Shown: positions 33,301 to 45,018 of the stretch, piece after piece
Layout: the number at the start of each line of letters is the position of its first letter
Position numbering within the stretch: position 1 is the first letter of the stretch
Assembly: GCA_026075535.2 (NCBI GenBank)
Contig: AP026540.1
Location: 8,122,001-8,186,000, forward strand
Direction: 5' to 3'
DNA: 64,000 nt
Source of the DNA: Tricholoma matsutake
Lineage: Eukaryota; Basidiomycota; Agaricomycetes; Agaricales; Tricholomataceae
Position numbers and translations under genes: made by a program
Notes under the pieces: model-generated
Told to the model about the DNA's origin: nothing
Database searches by the model: none
What the model saw: the letters and a program-made list of their open reading frames with translations, nothing else

Positions 33301-35264
33301 GAGAACTAAGGCCCCAGGCCATTGGATCAACTGGTAAAATCATCTTGATGGCACAAGCAGGGCTGAGCTGTGGTAGGCAGCTTTGGGAGTGGAGGGTAAG
33401 CGTGGAGGAGGGAAGGTGACTGTCACTGGTGCGTAGTTCGATGACAGAGAAGTCAAGAGTGATGCCAAAGATGGATTCGTGTTTGTCTTTAGACGGCATA
33501 GAAAAGAGGTAGTTCAATGCCGGCACAGATATACTCTTGGCAGGCGTCGAATGAAGTGTTACAAGATTATTTGCCGCGGAGTACGTTGCAAACGTTCGCC
33601 CTTTATATTCATCAACGATTTGCAGATGAGAAGAAAATCAACAAAACCTTACCACCTTCCAGGACAACAACATGATCCGCTGACTTCCAGCGATCCGACC
33701 TAACCAATCTTGAACCATGGTCCACGGCTCTCCAGGCCTCACCGCCACCATCAGCGCGCATAACCCCAAGCCCCCGCCCATCAGGCGTCCTCACAAGCCG
33801 TACAATGTCTGATTCTTCCTCTAGCACTCTCTCGATGGACATTGCAGATAAACGAAAGCCATCGGATTGCGCATCAAAGAACGACAGGGGGGACAGGTTG
33901 AATGTTGTTAGTGGCGATGACATGGCTAGAGTTATCATTGAGGGATCTTTGTGGGGCAAAAGATAAAGGAGGGCGGGTAATCTAGGAAGCGATGAGGGAA
34001 GTAGCTGCTGGATGGTGAATTGTTTAAGAAGTGTTGGAGGCCTACGGTCTATATTCTAGGCTCTTCGTTTGAGACAAGCATACAGAGAGAGCAGAGTACT
34101 CACAGCAACGGCTGTGACGACAATTGAGCCGTCCCCGAGAACGCGAAGAAACAAATCCCAGCCCTCTTGTTTTATTTCTGCAATTCTTCTGCTCTGTGCG
34201 TCTTGGTCCTTCGAGCGCGTACTTAAAATATAGTTGAGCGTGTTGCCGAGCACCTCCCTGTCCATCCAGAAAACGGCAGAATATGAGGATTCGAGGTGAC
34301 CGGAGGCGATGTGGAAAGGGAGAGAAGAAAAGAGATCTAAAGATGCATGAAGTTGAAGAAGTTGGGGAGCATCTAAGACTGGAAGGAAAATGCGCAACAC
34401 GGAGTCCTTTGTGACAGTGTGCAGAATGGAGTCGGCACTGAGAGAGGAGATAAGAAAGCTATTTAGGGTATGCCAGGGGAGATGAGTACCAACCGGCTAG
34501 ACGCTTGAGAATGGCGCCAGGAAAAGTCGACTACAGGACGAGGATGGGGTATCATTTGCGTCAGTCGGCCTGAGGTAGTGGAATACAATCTGATAGCGTT
34601 GTCTTGCTATATGTTATATATCAGCAATCTGAAAGGGGCAGAGGCCACGACGCGCACCTTTGCAAGAGTAGCGATATACATGAGCGAAGGGGCAAAACGG
34701 ACGAGGAAGGGAGTAGTGACGCTGAAGAGTTTATTAGGACAACAGCGGAACAATTACCGGAGAATATGCACGTACGAGACAGTCCATTTCTGTGACCAGG
34801 TGGGAAGGTCGTTTTCGAGGATCAGAGTGTATACAGAGAGACCCATGCGACTGCCAACTGCGAGGAGACCTGTTTAGATAGAGTGAGGAATAGGTTTAAA
34901 GGAGATGAATTTTGAAACTACCGGATTTGCAGTCGACTGCAGTTATTGTGTGTGTTTGAGGCAATATGAGGGTTGAATGGATGCGCCAGGTATCTTGCTG
35001 CACACACCAAACAGCAAGCCGAGAGTTGACGGCGGCAACTATCTGTATTTGGAAGATATTAGAAGACTAGGGGTGAATAGATGGTGTACTCACGAGCTTC
35101 ATTCCCGGATCTAGAGATACAGAAGATATGCTATCTTCTGCATTAGGAAAAGCCTCTGAGAAAGCAAGGACGCGAAGAAGTTGGAGAGAGGAAGCATGAA
35201 GAATGATGATAGCATTAGCAGAAGGATAGAGCTGAAGGCTATGGTCATTATAATGAGATTGCAT
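30377..35264 (-). CDS. RAV1: RAVE complex subunit Rav1 (V-ATPase assembly)
   Basis: Rav1 joins Skp1 and Rav2 in the RAVE complex, which reassembles V-ATPase V1 and V0 sectors on vacuole and endosome membranes. The start at 35264 gives MQSHYNDHSLQLYPSANAII, then LQLLRVLAFSEAFPNAEDSI and VSLDPGMKLV, the beginning of the beta-propeller region. Many exons follow. The conserved Rav1 C-terminal domain is clear at 31590-31324: MAGDNRDPTACSLLYFALGK, HGLWRQAAWHKEQAVMLNFL and RWRTAAFKNAYALLSKQRF. The last exon (30745-30377) has a Ser/Pro-rich low-complexity tail ending PEFDMNSFF. The span of about 4.9 kb fits a protein near 1,300 residues. Exact exon edges were not resolved throughout. It is divergent from the fasciclin gene. 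Confidence 0.85.
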
Positions 35265-35416
35265 TAGAAGAAGAGGAAACAAACCAAGACGGAGTAAGAT
35301 GGAAGTAGGAGATGAAGGAGATGAGCAGAAGGATAGGCGCAGTATGAGTGAAGAAGATGGAGCATCGGCTATTAATAGGACACCATGTGTCTTTGGTTAT
35401 CCTCTCTCCAACAACT

Positions 35417-38200
35417 ATGCGCCTCTGGCCTGTCGCTCTCATCTTCCTTCCATTCGTCGCTCCTTCACAGGTCTCTTGGTCGCCGTCATCTACAAGAACT
35501 CTCGTAGATGCTCTAAATGATGATCCAGATTATACTTCTCTCCTTACTCTTCTCCAACGAGCTCGTTTGATTCCTACTCTCAACAGGCTTAATGGAAGCA
35601 CTCTCTTCGCTCCTACAAACGACGCAATTAAACGTCATTCCTCAACAAACGCTCTCTGGCAAACCCTTTTACAACAAGAGAACTACAACGACAACGTACA
35701 GGAACTGTTGCGCCAGCAGTTGTTCTACCACCTCTTCAATTATTCTCTTCCCTCTCTTCCTACAGAGCAAGACATACAAACACACAGAACCTTGCTCTTC
35801 CCTCATACTTCTCTTCAACCACCTTCTCGAAAGCACCCTCCATGGATACCAACACCTGGCGGCACTCTTGGAGGTGAGCCACAACGCTTACGCGTTGCGG
35901 CACGCGAAGAAAGCACCTGGGTAGGAGTCGACGCGTTCGGGAACGGCGGCAGTCAAATCATCAAAGGCCAGACTGATGCTGGAAATGGTGTTTTGCTCGG
36001 CATTGCAGACGTCCTAGATCCCCCTCCCGATTTGGGTCAGTCAGTGGCATTCTCATTTTCCACTTCTTTCTCATCATGTTTGTTCTATATCCAGCCACTG
36101 TTGTTTCACAAAATTCTCTTGTTTCTTACTTTCACGATATACTCACACCGGACATAATAAATCTTCTCAACAGCAGCACTGAACTTACGGTCTTCCTCCC
36201 TATCAATTCTGCCTGGGATGCCCTCGATCCTTATGAACGTCTCTACCTGGAAAGCGAATATGCCACTGATGATCTCAACCGTATCCTAAACATGCACGCC
36301 GTCGAGAAGAAGGTCAAATATTCCGATTCCTTTAGTTCCGCAAAGAACTGTGAGATTCGTTATACTGTGTCCCGTTTCCTGTTCTCATTACGTGACAAGT
36401 GACAACTATTGACGGCACCACACTAGAAATCGTAGTTTCCCCTGACAAGACTATGATTTCAACTGCCAAGCTCGTTCAATCTGACATCTATGCTTCCAAC
36501 GGTGTCCTACATCTGGTCGACTCGCTTCTTATTCCCCCCGGCGCCCTTCAATTGACAGCAGAAAAATATCTTCTTGCTCTCAACTGTACTACCTTTGTTT
36601 CGTTACTGCATTCCGTAGATCTTGTCTCGCTCATCAATGACACCGAAGCGAAATACACAATCCTTGCACCTAAGGATGATGTCTTTTCTATATGGGGAGA
36701 CGGAGAACTTCCAGGAAAAGGAAGCGACGAAATGAGGAAGCTACTGCAATACCATTTTATACCAGGAAAGTGGACTGAAGAGAAGTTGGAACATGGGATG
36801 CTCTTGGAAACAGCGCTGGAAGAACAGGGTCTTGGTGGTGGGCGGCAGGTGTTGGGGGTCCAGGCTAGCTCCGACGAGAACAAGACGTCTGGCAAGTCTA
36901 TCAGATTCGGAGGTGCGGGTATCATTGGAGAGCCCAGTAAGTTGGCTTTGATCTCATTTGTTGCTTGCGCCGATCTTGCCTGCTAGTCGAGATCAAGAAT
37001 ATTCTTGTATATTTTGTGTCGCGACCGCTCGTACCTCCTTCCGATCCTTTACAAACAGCGTTACCCTTTCTAGATCTTTCTTCCTTCCTCGCGGCGGTCT
37101 TCTCGACCCCTCAGGCCGAAATTTTGAAGACAACGCCCCGAACGTCTCTTCTGATTCCTCATAATTCTGCTTTTAAACGTCTTGGCATGCTTGTCAGTGC
37201 ACATCTTCTCTCTGCATCATCGAAAGCCGATTTAGAGAACGTTCTGCTGCATCACGCTTTGAATACAATAGAGTATTCGCAATCGCTGCGTGATGGATCG
37301 CAGCGCACGTTCGCGACGTTGGAAGGCACTGATCTTCAGGTTGATCGGATGAAGAACGGGACTGTGTTTGTCAGATCCAGCGGTGGTTGGGATGGGATGA
37401 AAGCGGAACTCTACCCCCGAAATCATCTTACACAGACGGGTGTTCTCCATGAGCTTTCAGACATTCTTATTCCGCGGTCAGTTCAGCTCACTGTTGGAAA
37501 GCTAGTCAAAGCCGCCAAGGGCAGTACCATGACTTCAATGACTGTTAAAGCTGGATTTGAATGGGTACTAAACGGAACTGACCCTCCTGAAGGCTCGCCG
37601 TGGGCCGATCAAGGTCTCTCAGGTTCAGGCTGGACCTTGTTATGCCCGACAGATGATGCATTTAAAGATCTCAATTTACCCCAACTATACGCCGACACCG
37701 AAGCCCTCCGCTCTATTGTTTCCCAACATCTCATCCCATTACCACCTTCAAGATCAGGGTTGTCTATTCTCGCCGGCGGAGCTCTATATAACAACCGTCC
37801 TCTGCCCCTCGACAACTCTGCAACATATTCGACGCTGCGCTCTTCGGCGGCAGCATACGGCGATGTCGTCTTCCAGCGCAGCGAAGAAGGGGACGTGAAT
37901 GAGTACGTCGTCGGGATCAAAGGTGCCAGAGGTACGAATGGCCGTGCAGACTGGGCTCGTGTGCGTTCTTGGGGCCGGTCGACAACAGGCAATGGAGGTG
38001 GGGTCATACAGATTGACCGGTTGTTGATGCCATATTATCCGCCATGGTGGATTGCATATGGAGCCCCAGCAGGAGTGGGCCTGCTTGGATTTGCGTCAAT
38101 TTGCCTCTTTTTCTATGGTGTGAGGCTCATATGGAGGAGAGACACTACGGAGGCTACGTATGAGCCTGTCGGTGGGTTTGGACAGGACGACGAACCGTAG
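35417..38200 (+). CDS. Fasciclin (FAS1)-repeat membrane glycoprotein
   Basis: The start MRLWPVALIFLPFVAPSQVS is a signal peptide. Four FAS1-type domains follow. FAS1-1 has LDALNDD-like spacing with LNGSTLFAPTNDAIKRH. FAS1-2 (from about 36092) has LVSYFHDILTPDIINLLNSS and LTVFLPINSAWDAL. FAS1-3 (from about 36560) has YTILAPKDDVFSIWG and LLQYHFIPGKW. FAS1-4 (from about 37030) has TSLLIPHNSAFKRLGML, and a further segment reads WTLLCPTDDAFKDLNL. Near the C terminus is a membrane helix (GAPAGVGLLGFASICLFFYG), then RLIWRRDTTEATYEPVGG and the stop at 38200. Introns lie near 36035, 36350 and 36940. Such proteins sit at the cell surface or vacuole and serve in adhesion; the exact role is unknown. Confidence 0.88.
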
Positions 38201-38952
38201 AAATATAGACGTCAGGTATAGACGTTGACATACTAGAGTGGAAGTCGTAAGTATTGTAATATGTAAAATATGCTTTTCATGATCACCATAACTAGGGTTG
38301 CGGCTGGGCATACTGATCTGTTGATTCGGCTAAATCTGTGGTGGCCATGGCTACTGAACACCTTGCAGTCTCTCACCCGGGTACCCTCATCTACCCTTGA
38401 CACATACCCAGGGTTTTGCATATCCCCTGCTATTCACGAATCACTAATGATTACTTTGTTTCTTTACTGTTCAAGTTACGGTCGGCCTAAGCCCATCTTG
38501 TAATATAGATCTAGAGTCGTTCACCTATACAAACTCCATACTTAGATATATTGTGCTGTTTCAGGCACCATGCATATGCAAACACTTTCTACCACGTCGA
38601 TGTTTGACACGTCGGCCTTCCGCTTCCCGTCGCGGGCCGAACGACCACGTGACGCATGGCCGGACTCTTCTAATCGTGAATGATGAATAGTGGACCGTGG
38701 ATGTGAAATGCAGGATAGGACAAAATAGCAGGCTTGAAGTCTACAAGTCTGGGATGTGCGGATCGCTCGCACGGGAACAGCTGGTTTCAGCAACCAGGAA
38801 GGGAAAGATCACCGGATCATCACGCTGCCCGATTAGACTACTATAAAAACATTCTAAAGACGATTAATTTGAATACCAGTGTAAATTAAAGCCCTGTCGT
38901 TTCTTCCTCCTGGCCTTGAGGCTCATACTACTCAGTGTTCTCTCTGAACACC
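38201..38952. promoter_or_regulatory. 750-bp intergenic region; promoter of the carnitine carrier gene at its right end
   Basis: No gene is seen here. The middle (38290-38440) carries an ACCCGGGTACCCTCATCTAC block, followed by ACACATACCCAGGG, which has the look of a small dispersed repeat. A CACGTG E-box lies at about 38646. A TATAAAA box (38842-38848) lies about 105 bp upstream of the next start codon and is a plausible core promoter. Confidence 0.4.
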
Positions 38953-40365
38953 ATGGTACGTATGCTTTTTCGTGTCGATGTGCATGTCTTAACAAACTTT
39001 CCTCAGAGCGAGGCACCAGTAAGTGACGAGATCCGTGGATCTGCGGCTGAATCCGCCAAGTCTTTCATTGCTGGTGGTTTTGGTGGCGTTTGCGCCGTGC
39101 TCGTTGGTTCGTCCACTCATAATACCAGTTTACGAATGGTCATCACCAATACCGGCAGGGCATCCGTTTGACTTGACCAAGACGAGGATACAAACTGCTG
39201 CCCCTGGTGTTTACTCTGGGGCGCTGGATGTCGTGAAAAAGACGTTGGCACGGGATGGAATTATGGGGTGCGCCTTTCTCAGCAGGAATTGGTATTATCC
39301 TCGGGCTAAAGGATTCCGATAGTATGTACCGTGGTATGGTCCCGCCTCTTGTGGGTGTAACACCTATTTTCGCGGTATCCTTTTGGGTAGGTATCCCTGC
39401 TTTGTCTAAGCACATAAACATCTAAGATCTGGTCGAAACTTCAGGCTTATGACGCAGCCAAACAACTCATCTTGACTTTGACACCGAAACGGAGTAGTCA
39501 AGCTCTGTCTACAGCAGAGCTGGCAGCAGCTGGATTTTTGTCTGCTGTTCCAACTACTCTTGTCATGGCTCCAGTCGAAAGGGCGAAAGTCTTACTCCAA
39601 GTAAGTTTAAATTCATATTCATCGTTCCGCGTTCGTTGATATACGGAGTTAGATTCAAGGACAAGGAGGCTCAGATCAGAAATACAGGGGTGTGTTAGAT
39701 GTAATGCGACATTTGTACAAGGAAGGTGGCATACGTAGCATCTTTCGTGGAACAGCAGCCACACTTGCTCGTGACGGTCCTGGCAGTGCCGCGTAAGTCT
39801 TGTGGGTTAACAGTGAACAAACAGTGGGATGAAGAAACACTAATCGAGATACTAGATACTTTGCAGCATATGAAGTGACGAAAAAATCGTTGACACCGGT
39901 TGGATCTTCACCAGCTGACCTGAATCTTGGCGCCGTTATTTTGGCAGGTGGCACAGCAGGCGTTGCCATGTGGACATTGGCCATTCCGCCAGACGTACGC
40001 TGTGAACTTTTCTCTTTCATCATTAAATTGATTTGGTCCCTCTTCAGGTCCTGAAATCAAGAATTCAATCCGCACCCTCGGGTACGTACTCAGGAATACT
40101 GGACTGTGCGCGAAAAACGATAGCTCAGGATGGCCTTCACGCGCTGTGGAAAGGGTTCGGACCCGCAATGGCACGGGTTAGTATTGACAATCCTTTCTAC
40201 ATCTTTGTTGTCCGACGTATTTCTCAAACTTTCGATCTTCAGGCTTTCCCGGCAAATGCGGCCACTTTCGTAAGTGAAACTATCTTCTTCGTGATACATT
40301 CTCATGCATCACTGTTGTAGCTTGGGGTTGAGGCTTCTAGACATCTGATGAATAGATTCTTTTGA
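38953..40365 (+). CDS. CRC1: Mitochondrial carnitine/acylcarnitine carrier
   Basis: This inner-membrane carrier exchanges acylcarnitine for carnitine, feeding fatty acids to mitochondria. Exon 1 consists of just the ATG (38953-38955). Spliced exons then give SEAPVSDEIRGSAAESAKSF, IAGGFGGVCAVLVGHPFDLT, and KTRIQTAAPGVYSGALDVV. All three mitochondrial carrier signatures are present: GHPFDLTKTRIQT, MAPVERAKVLLQIQ and AIPPDVLKSRIQS. The end reads RAFPANAATFLGVEASRHLM and NRFF, stopping at 40363; FPANAA next to the third repeat is typical of carnitine carriers. There are about eight small introns. Length (about 300 residues) is normal. It is convergent with the NAGS gene. Confidence 0.92.
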
Positions 40366-40650
40366 AAACTAGATCGCTGCGATCACGATACCACGGGAAA
40401 AAACCAAGAACTACATTGTAACAGTGATATAGAATAAGAGTTATAAATCCAAAGCAGGCACGTGGCCAGAGTTCGTTGGGAAAACGTTCTTGCGACGCTG
40501 GAGTAACCTTGAAGTCAGCTTCTACTTACTACCTGCAGTCTGGTACGGGGTGACAAAATTTATGACTGTAAAAACGTACGACGTAGCGAAAACTCATCAG
40601 AGAGAGCCGTTTAACCGCACGCGCGTTAAGTCGCTCTATTTTCCATGTAA

Positions 40651-42628
40651 TTATTTCCAGCTAGATGGGATTTTTGTCACTGTCTCCGCCCAACTCGCAA
40701 GACGGCCTTCTTCCCATGTTTCCAAATACGACAATCCGGAGCTGCCCTTGCGGCCTTCTTCGATCCTAAGACGCTTCTCGGCATCACACCAGAATAGAAC
40801 CCACGAATCCATCCTGACATGACCAGAGCTACGCTCAAAGTACCATTTATTCACGGGATTGTTTGACCGGCTACGCCACACCAAATCTTGGCCTTCACCC
40901 TTGCCCTCCTTTCCACCATTAGGATTGGCAGAAAATGGGTGGCCAAGTCCGTATGTCTCATCATGAAGTGCGACCCATAAGAAGTCGACTGTGCCATCAC
41001 CCTGATGACTCGGCAACACGGCAAACTTATCAAGGTAAGTGATAGGCGTGGATGACCTAGAACAAAACTCCTTCGTAACGATTGCCGCACCAGCGTAATC
41101 GCCGGCAACGATGATAAAATCAAGAGTTTGCTCCAACCGCCGATAGAACGATACATCATCCAACGTTTTCCCAAAGGACTGCTCTAGAAGGGCATTTAGC
41201 TTTGCCTTGTCAATATCTGCAGTAGATCGAAGAACTTGTACGGGCAGACCGTGTCGTAATAATGTAGGCGTGTTGAGTGTGAGCTTGCGATTCCCCTGCA
41301 GCAGTGCGTAAGGCAAACTCGAGCTCACAGCGGGCTTGTTCGTGATTAAATTTCCGATCAGCGAACTTGAAGACCTGTGGGAAACCATAATTGCAGAGGA
41401 GGTCGGCGGCATGTATGTGAGGCAGGTACGAGCGAGGGAAAGATTTGAGAGCGCTGTTGGATTGCTATGACGCCATGGACCTTGAAACGTGTTGTGAATA
41501 AAGTCATATTCCGATTCAAGGTTGATAAGAAGATGCGGGTAACCAGAGCGGGCATATGATGGAACTCCCCCTTCGCGATTAATGATCATAAGACGAAGTG
41601 GGGTTAGATCTACGTCCTCCGACAACTCGTATCCATCTTGGAGACCACGTTTGTGATAATCTTGGGCGGAAGCCTCCCCCATTCCACGAGCTAAGCCAGC
41701 AATGACATCATTCGAATCTATACGGATAGAACGACAGAAGGAATCAAGCGCAAACGGAGCGATGACTGGAATTTCTCCTGACCGCAATGCAGAGCGAATG
41801 GGAACAAGGTCAGATGGAAATGTATGGGATTCTGGAGGGGAGATCTTGCTTGATAGAGTGGCTGATTCATCTCCAGGCTTGGGTCCGAGCCGGACGATTG
41901 AACCGAGAACAGGACGAGCACGCGAACCATGTTTTTCGAGGCTTTTTACAACACGCATTGTCTCCTCGATCATGGCGGCTCTTTCATCTTGATCACCTCG
42001 GGCTAAGTCATCGTTCTCAACAACGACAACGCTTACGAGCCCAAGCTTTTCTAGATAGACCAGACCTCGAGTTATGCTGTCCAATTGGACATCTGTGAAG
42101 GGGCCTTGCACCTTGACGAGGGCCGTTCGCCTAATCACAGGATTTAGAATTGAATGAAGGATGAGACTCGGTTTTTGTTCTGGAATCGGCTTGGGGGTTT
42201 GACGGGTTGTTGGGGGAGGATGTATTGTAATATCAGCAGGAATTATGGGTGGTGTAGGCTGCGGGCGAGGTCCAAATGAAGCGAGGTAAGATCTAGTATC
42301 TCGCAAAGATGGATTGGCACGTAAAATAGACAAGATGAAGTCCTAGAAAATATTATGAGTGACGATGTAGGGAGCTGGAGACTGGAACGTACATTATCCG
42401 AGGTAGGTATTTCATCTGGCTCAATAGGAGGTTGTCGAAGGCTGCGGATTGTCTGGTATAGTCAGAAGAGAGAAAAAGGGAAGTATATAGGGAGATACAG
42501 ACAGCATAGAATGCTCTGAATGTTTGTGAACGTTTTGCATTGAGAGCATTAGCGACTAGAGAGCGAGAGCATGCACTGTGAGGAATCATGGAGAGAGGGC
42601 AGAGAAATGAAGGGGAGGAATGAGACAT
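40651..42628 (-). CDS. ARG2: N-acetylglutamate synthase (arginine biosynthesis)
   Basis: This mitochondrial enzyme makes N-acetylglutamate from glutamate and acetyl-CoA, the first step of arginine synthesis. Exon 1 (ATG at 42628) reads MSHSSPSFLCPLSMIPHSAC and SRSLVANALNAKRSQTFRAF, an amphipathic, Arg-rich presequence. A small exon gives TIRSLRQPPIEPDEIPTSDN and the main exon (from about 42345) has DFILSILRANPSLRDTRSYL. The kinase-like domain shows ALVKVQGPFTDVQLDSITRG and SGEIPVIAPFALDSFCRSI. The C-terminal acetyltransferase domain includes DFIIVAGDYAGAAIVTKEFC, YLDKFAVLPSHQGDGTVDFL and NKWYFERSSGHVRM. It stops at 40651. The layout matches fungal ARG2. Confidence 0.93.
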
Positions 42629-42887
42629 GGCAGTTATAAGGCGTTGAGAAAGCTGTAGGGACGCCCAAATTCTAAATAGCTATCTGATTAGATTGCCCGA
42701 TCACTCATCAACAAGCACTTATTGCTATTGAAGCCTCTCTATTACACCGAATGGCTCATATCCCTCTACTACATAAGCGTCCCATCTGCCATTGGCTGCC
42801 CTTTACTATACGCAGCACCATCTTCTAAAACGTCAGTATTCGGTATTCCCTGCTATTGATATGGGACTTGACGCCCGCACGGCCGCA

Positions 42888-44616
42888 TTAGCATAACAGC
42901 AATACAACGTTGCTAAGAAAACCCACATCAAGGATAATCAGACTATCTTCACTGCACAAAACAGCAACGTGCGCGATAGATCTCAGATTCAATGGAAGCG
43001 TCCGTAATCGGTACGGCAGTGACGTCTCAATTCCGTCTCCGAAGATCTCGCCGTCCTCCAAAGTACTGGGATCTATCGCATAGATTTCGTCGTCTGTTTC
43101 GTGGCCTTTTTTCAGGGCTCGGGATAAAGCTCGCTGATTAAAATCATAGACATCGACAACGAACCCTTTCTTGTCCTTGCGAAGGGTGACATATTTCGAT
43201 CCGTAGATATAGCAGACCCAAACATCGGACGGTATATGTGTCATGAGCATACGGCTTCCTTGAGGGCCCCAATCAAACCATTGGAACTCTTTGGCTGTAT
43301 GACGGGATGGGGATCCATCCATGCACGATAAGAAGGTTGCCAATGGTACCAAGAGTGTGACATAGCGTAGGCGGTCGTGGACCAAGAGCCAGAGGGAAAT
43401 GACATAGACTCTATTGTATTTGGCTATATAGAAAGGAACTTTCAGACCATGATCGGGTACCCACGAAGGACTTGGATCGGTTCGAATTTCGAATTTGATC
43501 GGATTTGCAGTAGCTTTGAGGGGAGGATAGCGAAAAGAATAGACATGCTCTGCCTCTTCTACAGCCTGTCTTTCATTAGATTCCGCTTTGAAATCCAACA
43601 CAATTAAACTCGGCTCAAGGTTATCGTAGAGATCAGGCATGGTCAACAGTGCTATTATTATATGCCGTTCAGTCAAGAAGGCGAAAGACTGAAAGTCATC
43701 ACTGATTAAGGCCTCATAAACAAGGTTTGTCAAGGCGTTGCGTTTTCACTGAATGTGTTCTGGATACTTACAACTTCAATCTTGCCCGACATCCACTCCC
43801 AAATGATAAGCTCATTTTCTCCAGGTTGAGCAGAACTGAATAAGATGCCAAGATGCTGCGCCGATATTTGTATAGATAATTGACTGTGTTGATTTGTCTG
43901 AGGATAAGAAATAATTGGCGGATCGGGTGCCTTAGGATGCGGACCACCTGTAGACATGGTTCGCAAGTGAAGGTGATATGAACGATCCGGATTATAAGAC
44001 CTAAAAGTTTAAAAAAAATTGTAAGAGTTACTTGGGCCTCACTAGAGAAAGCTAACCATCGATGACTTTCCACCAAGACAAGAAGGTCTTGCGCTGGGTC
44101 CATACCAAAGTCACGGAGAGGATGACCAAAATCACCAATGGTCCACTCAGCCTCATCAATGGAGCGATATATTGAAGGCAAGCGGCGAAATTTGATAGAA
44201 TCTAGACCATCACTTTGAGCGAAGACACCACCATATAACTCCCAAAGAGTGCCGTTGAGCATTGGCATGCGTTCCTCTTTTGACCACTGTAATTTATCCC
44301 AAGCCGCTTCGCGTTTTCTTAAAGCGTCAAGTCGATCTGCCGGGCTGACTTCGGGATTGCTGGGCCCGTTCTCCTGACCTGCTGCATGTAGCTCTATGAT
44401 CAACTGCAGGGTGGCCGTAGAGGCGATCAAGCCATTGAACAATCTGCAAACCTGCAAAAAAAAACACTGGTGAATTCGATCAACACTCGGCTATGTCGTG
44501 CTCACCTGCTTGCAGGTCAAGATAGCGATACAATCCAACGATGAGAATATGTCTACCAGGAGTTCGACCGGCAGAGCTTGTAGTGATAGAAGATTCTGAG
44601 AGTATGCCAGTGTCAT
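42888..44616 (-). CDS. F-box protein
   Basis: The ATG at 44616 opens MTLAYSQNLLSLQALPVELL, continuing VDIFSSLDCIAILTCKQ and, after an intron (about 44506-44458), VCRLFNGLIASTATLQLIIE. This is an F-box, the segment that binds Skp1 in SCF ubiquitin ligases. The following regions read LRKREAAWDKLQWSKEERMP, LWELYGGVFAQSD and LPSIYRSIDEAEWTIGDFGH, a pattern of a large Agaricomycete F-box family with a propeller-like C-terminal half. Later exons end VAVLCSEDSLIILDVGFLS at about 42900. The substrate is unknown. It is tandem with the NAGS gene (260 bp) and divergent from the UBE2O-like gene. Confidence 0.8.
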
Positions 44617-45018
44617 CTTGATTCTCAACGTGACAGTTTCAGGCTTCAGCGCTTCAGCGGACAGGTAAGCAAATTTTTCTTCGGTAATCAAGTTTGCTTC
44701 ACCACAAAGACGCCCAATTGCAAAGTCAATTGTGGTGGAACAACACCCAATACCTCGATTATTACGTGGAACACCGTTGGTTTCCGTGATTTATAAGTAT
44801 CCACACTCCGGGTCTTTTCTCTTCAAGTTCCACTTCCTTCAGATGACCCCAAGTGACCACAATCGTACCTCAACCAAGGTTGCTATACTCCATCACAACC
44901 TCGTATGACTAAATAATCCCCTTTCTCTAGTTTTATCAACAGGATCTTGTCCAACGGATCACGTCGCCAAACTCATTTGGCATAGTCTTGGTATGCACGC
45001 ACGAGGCTCGAATACAAG
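44617..45018. promoter_or_regulatory. Divergent intergenic region between F-box and UBE2O-like genes
   Basis: This 400-bp stretch holds both promoters for the two genes. It contains pyrimidine-rich stretches (about 44805-44835) ahead of the UBE2O-like gene. No TATA box is obvious. Confidence 0.35.
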
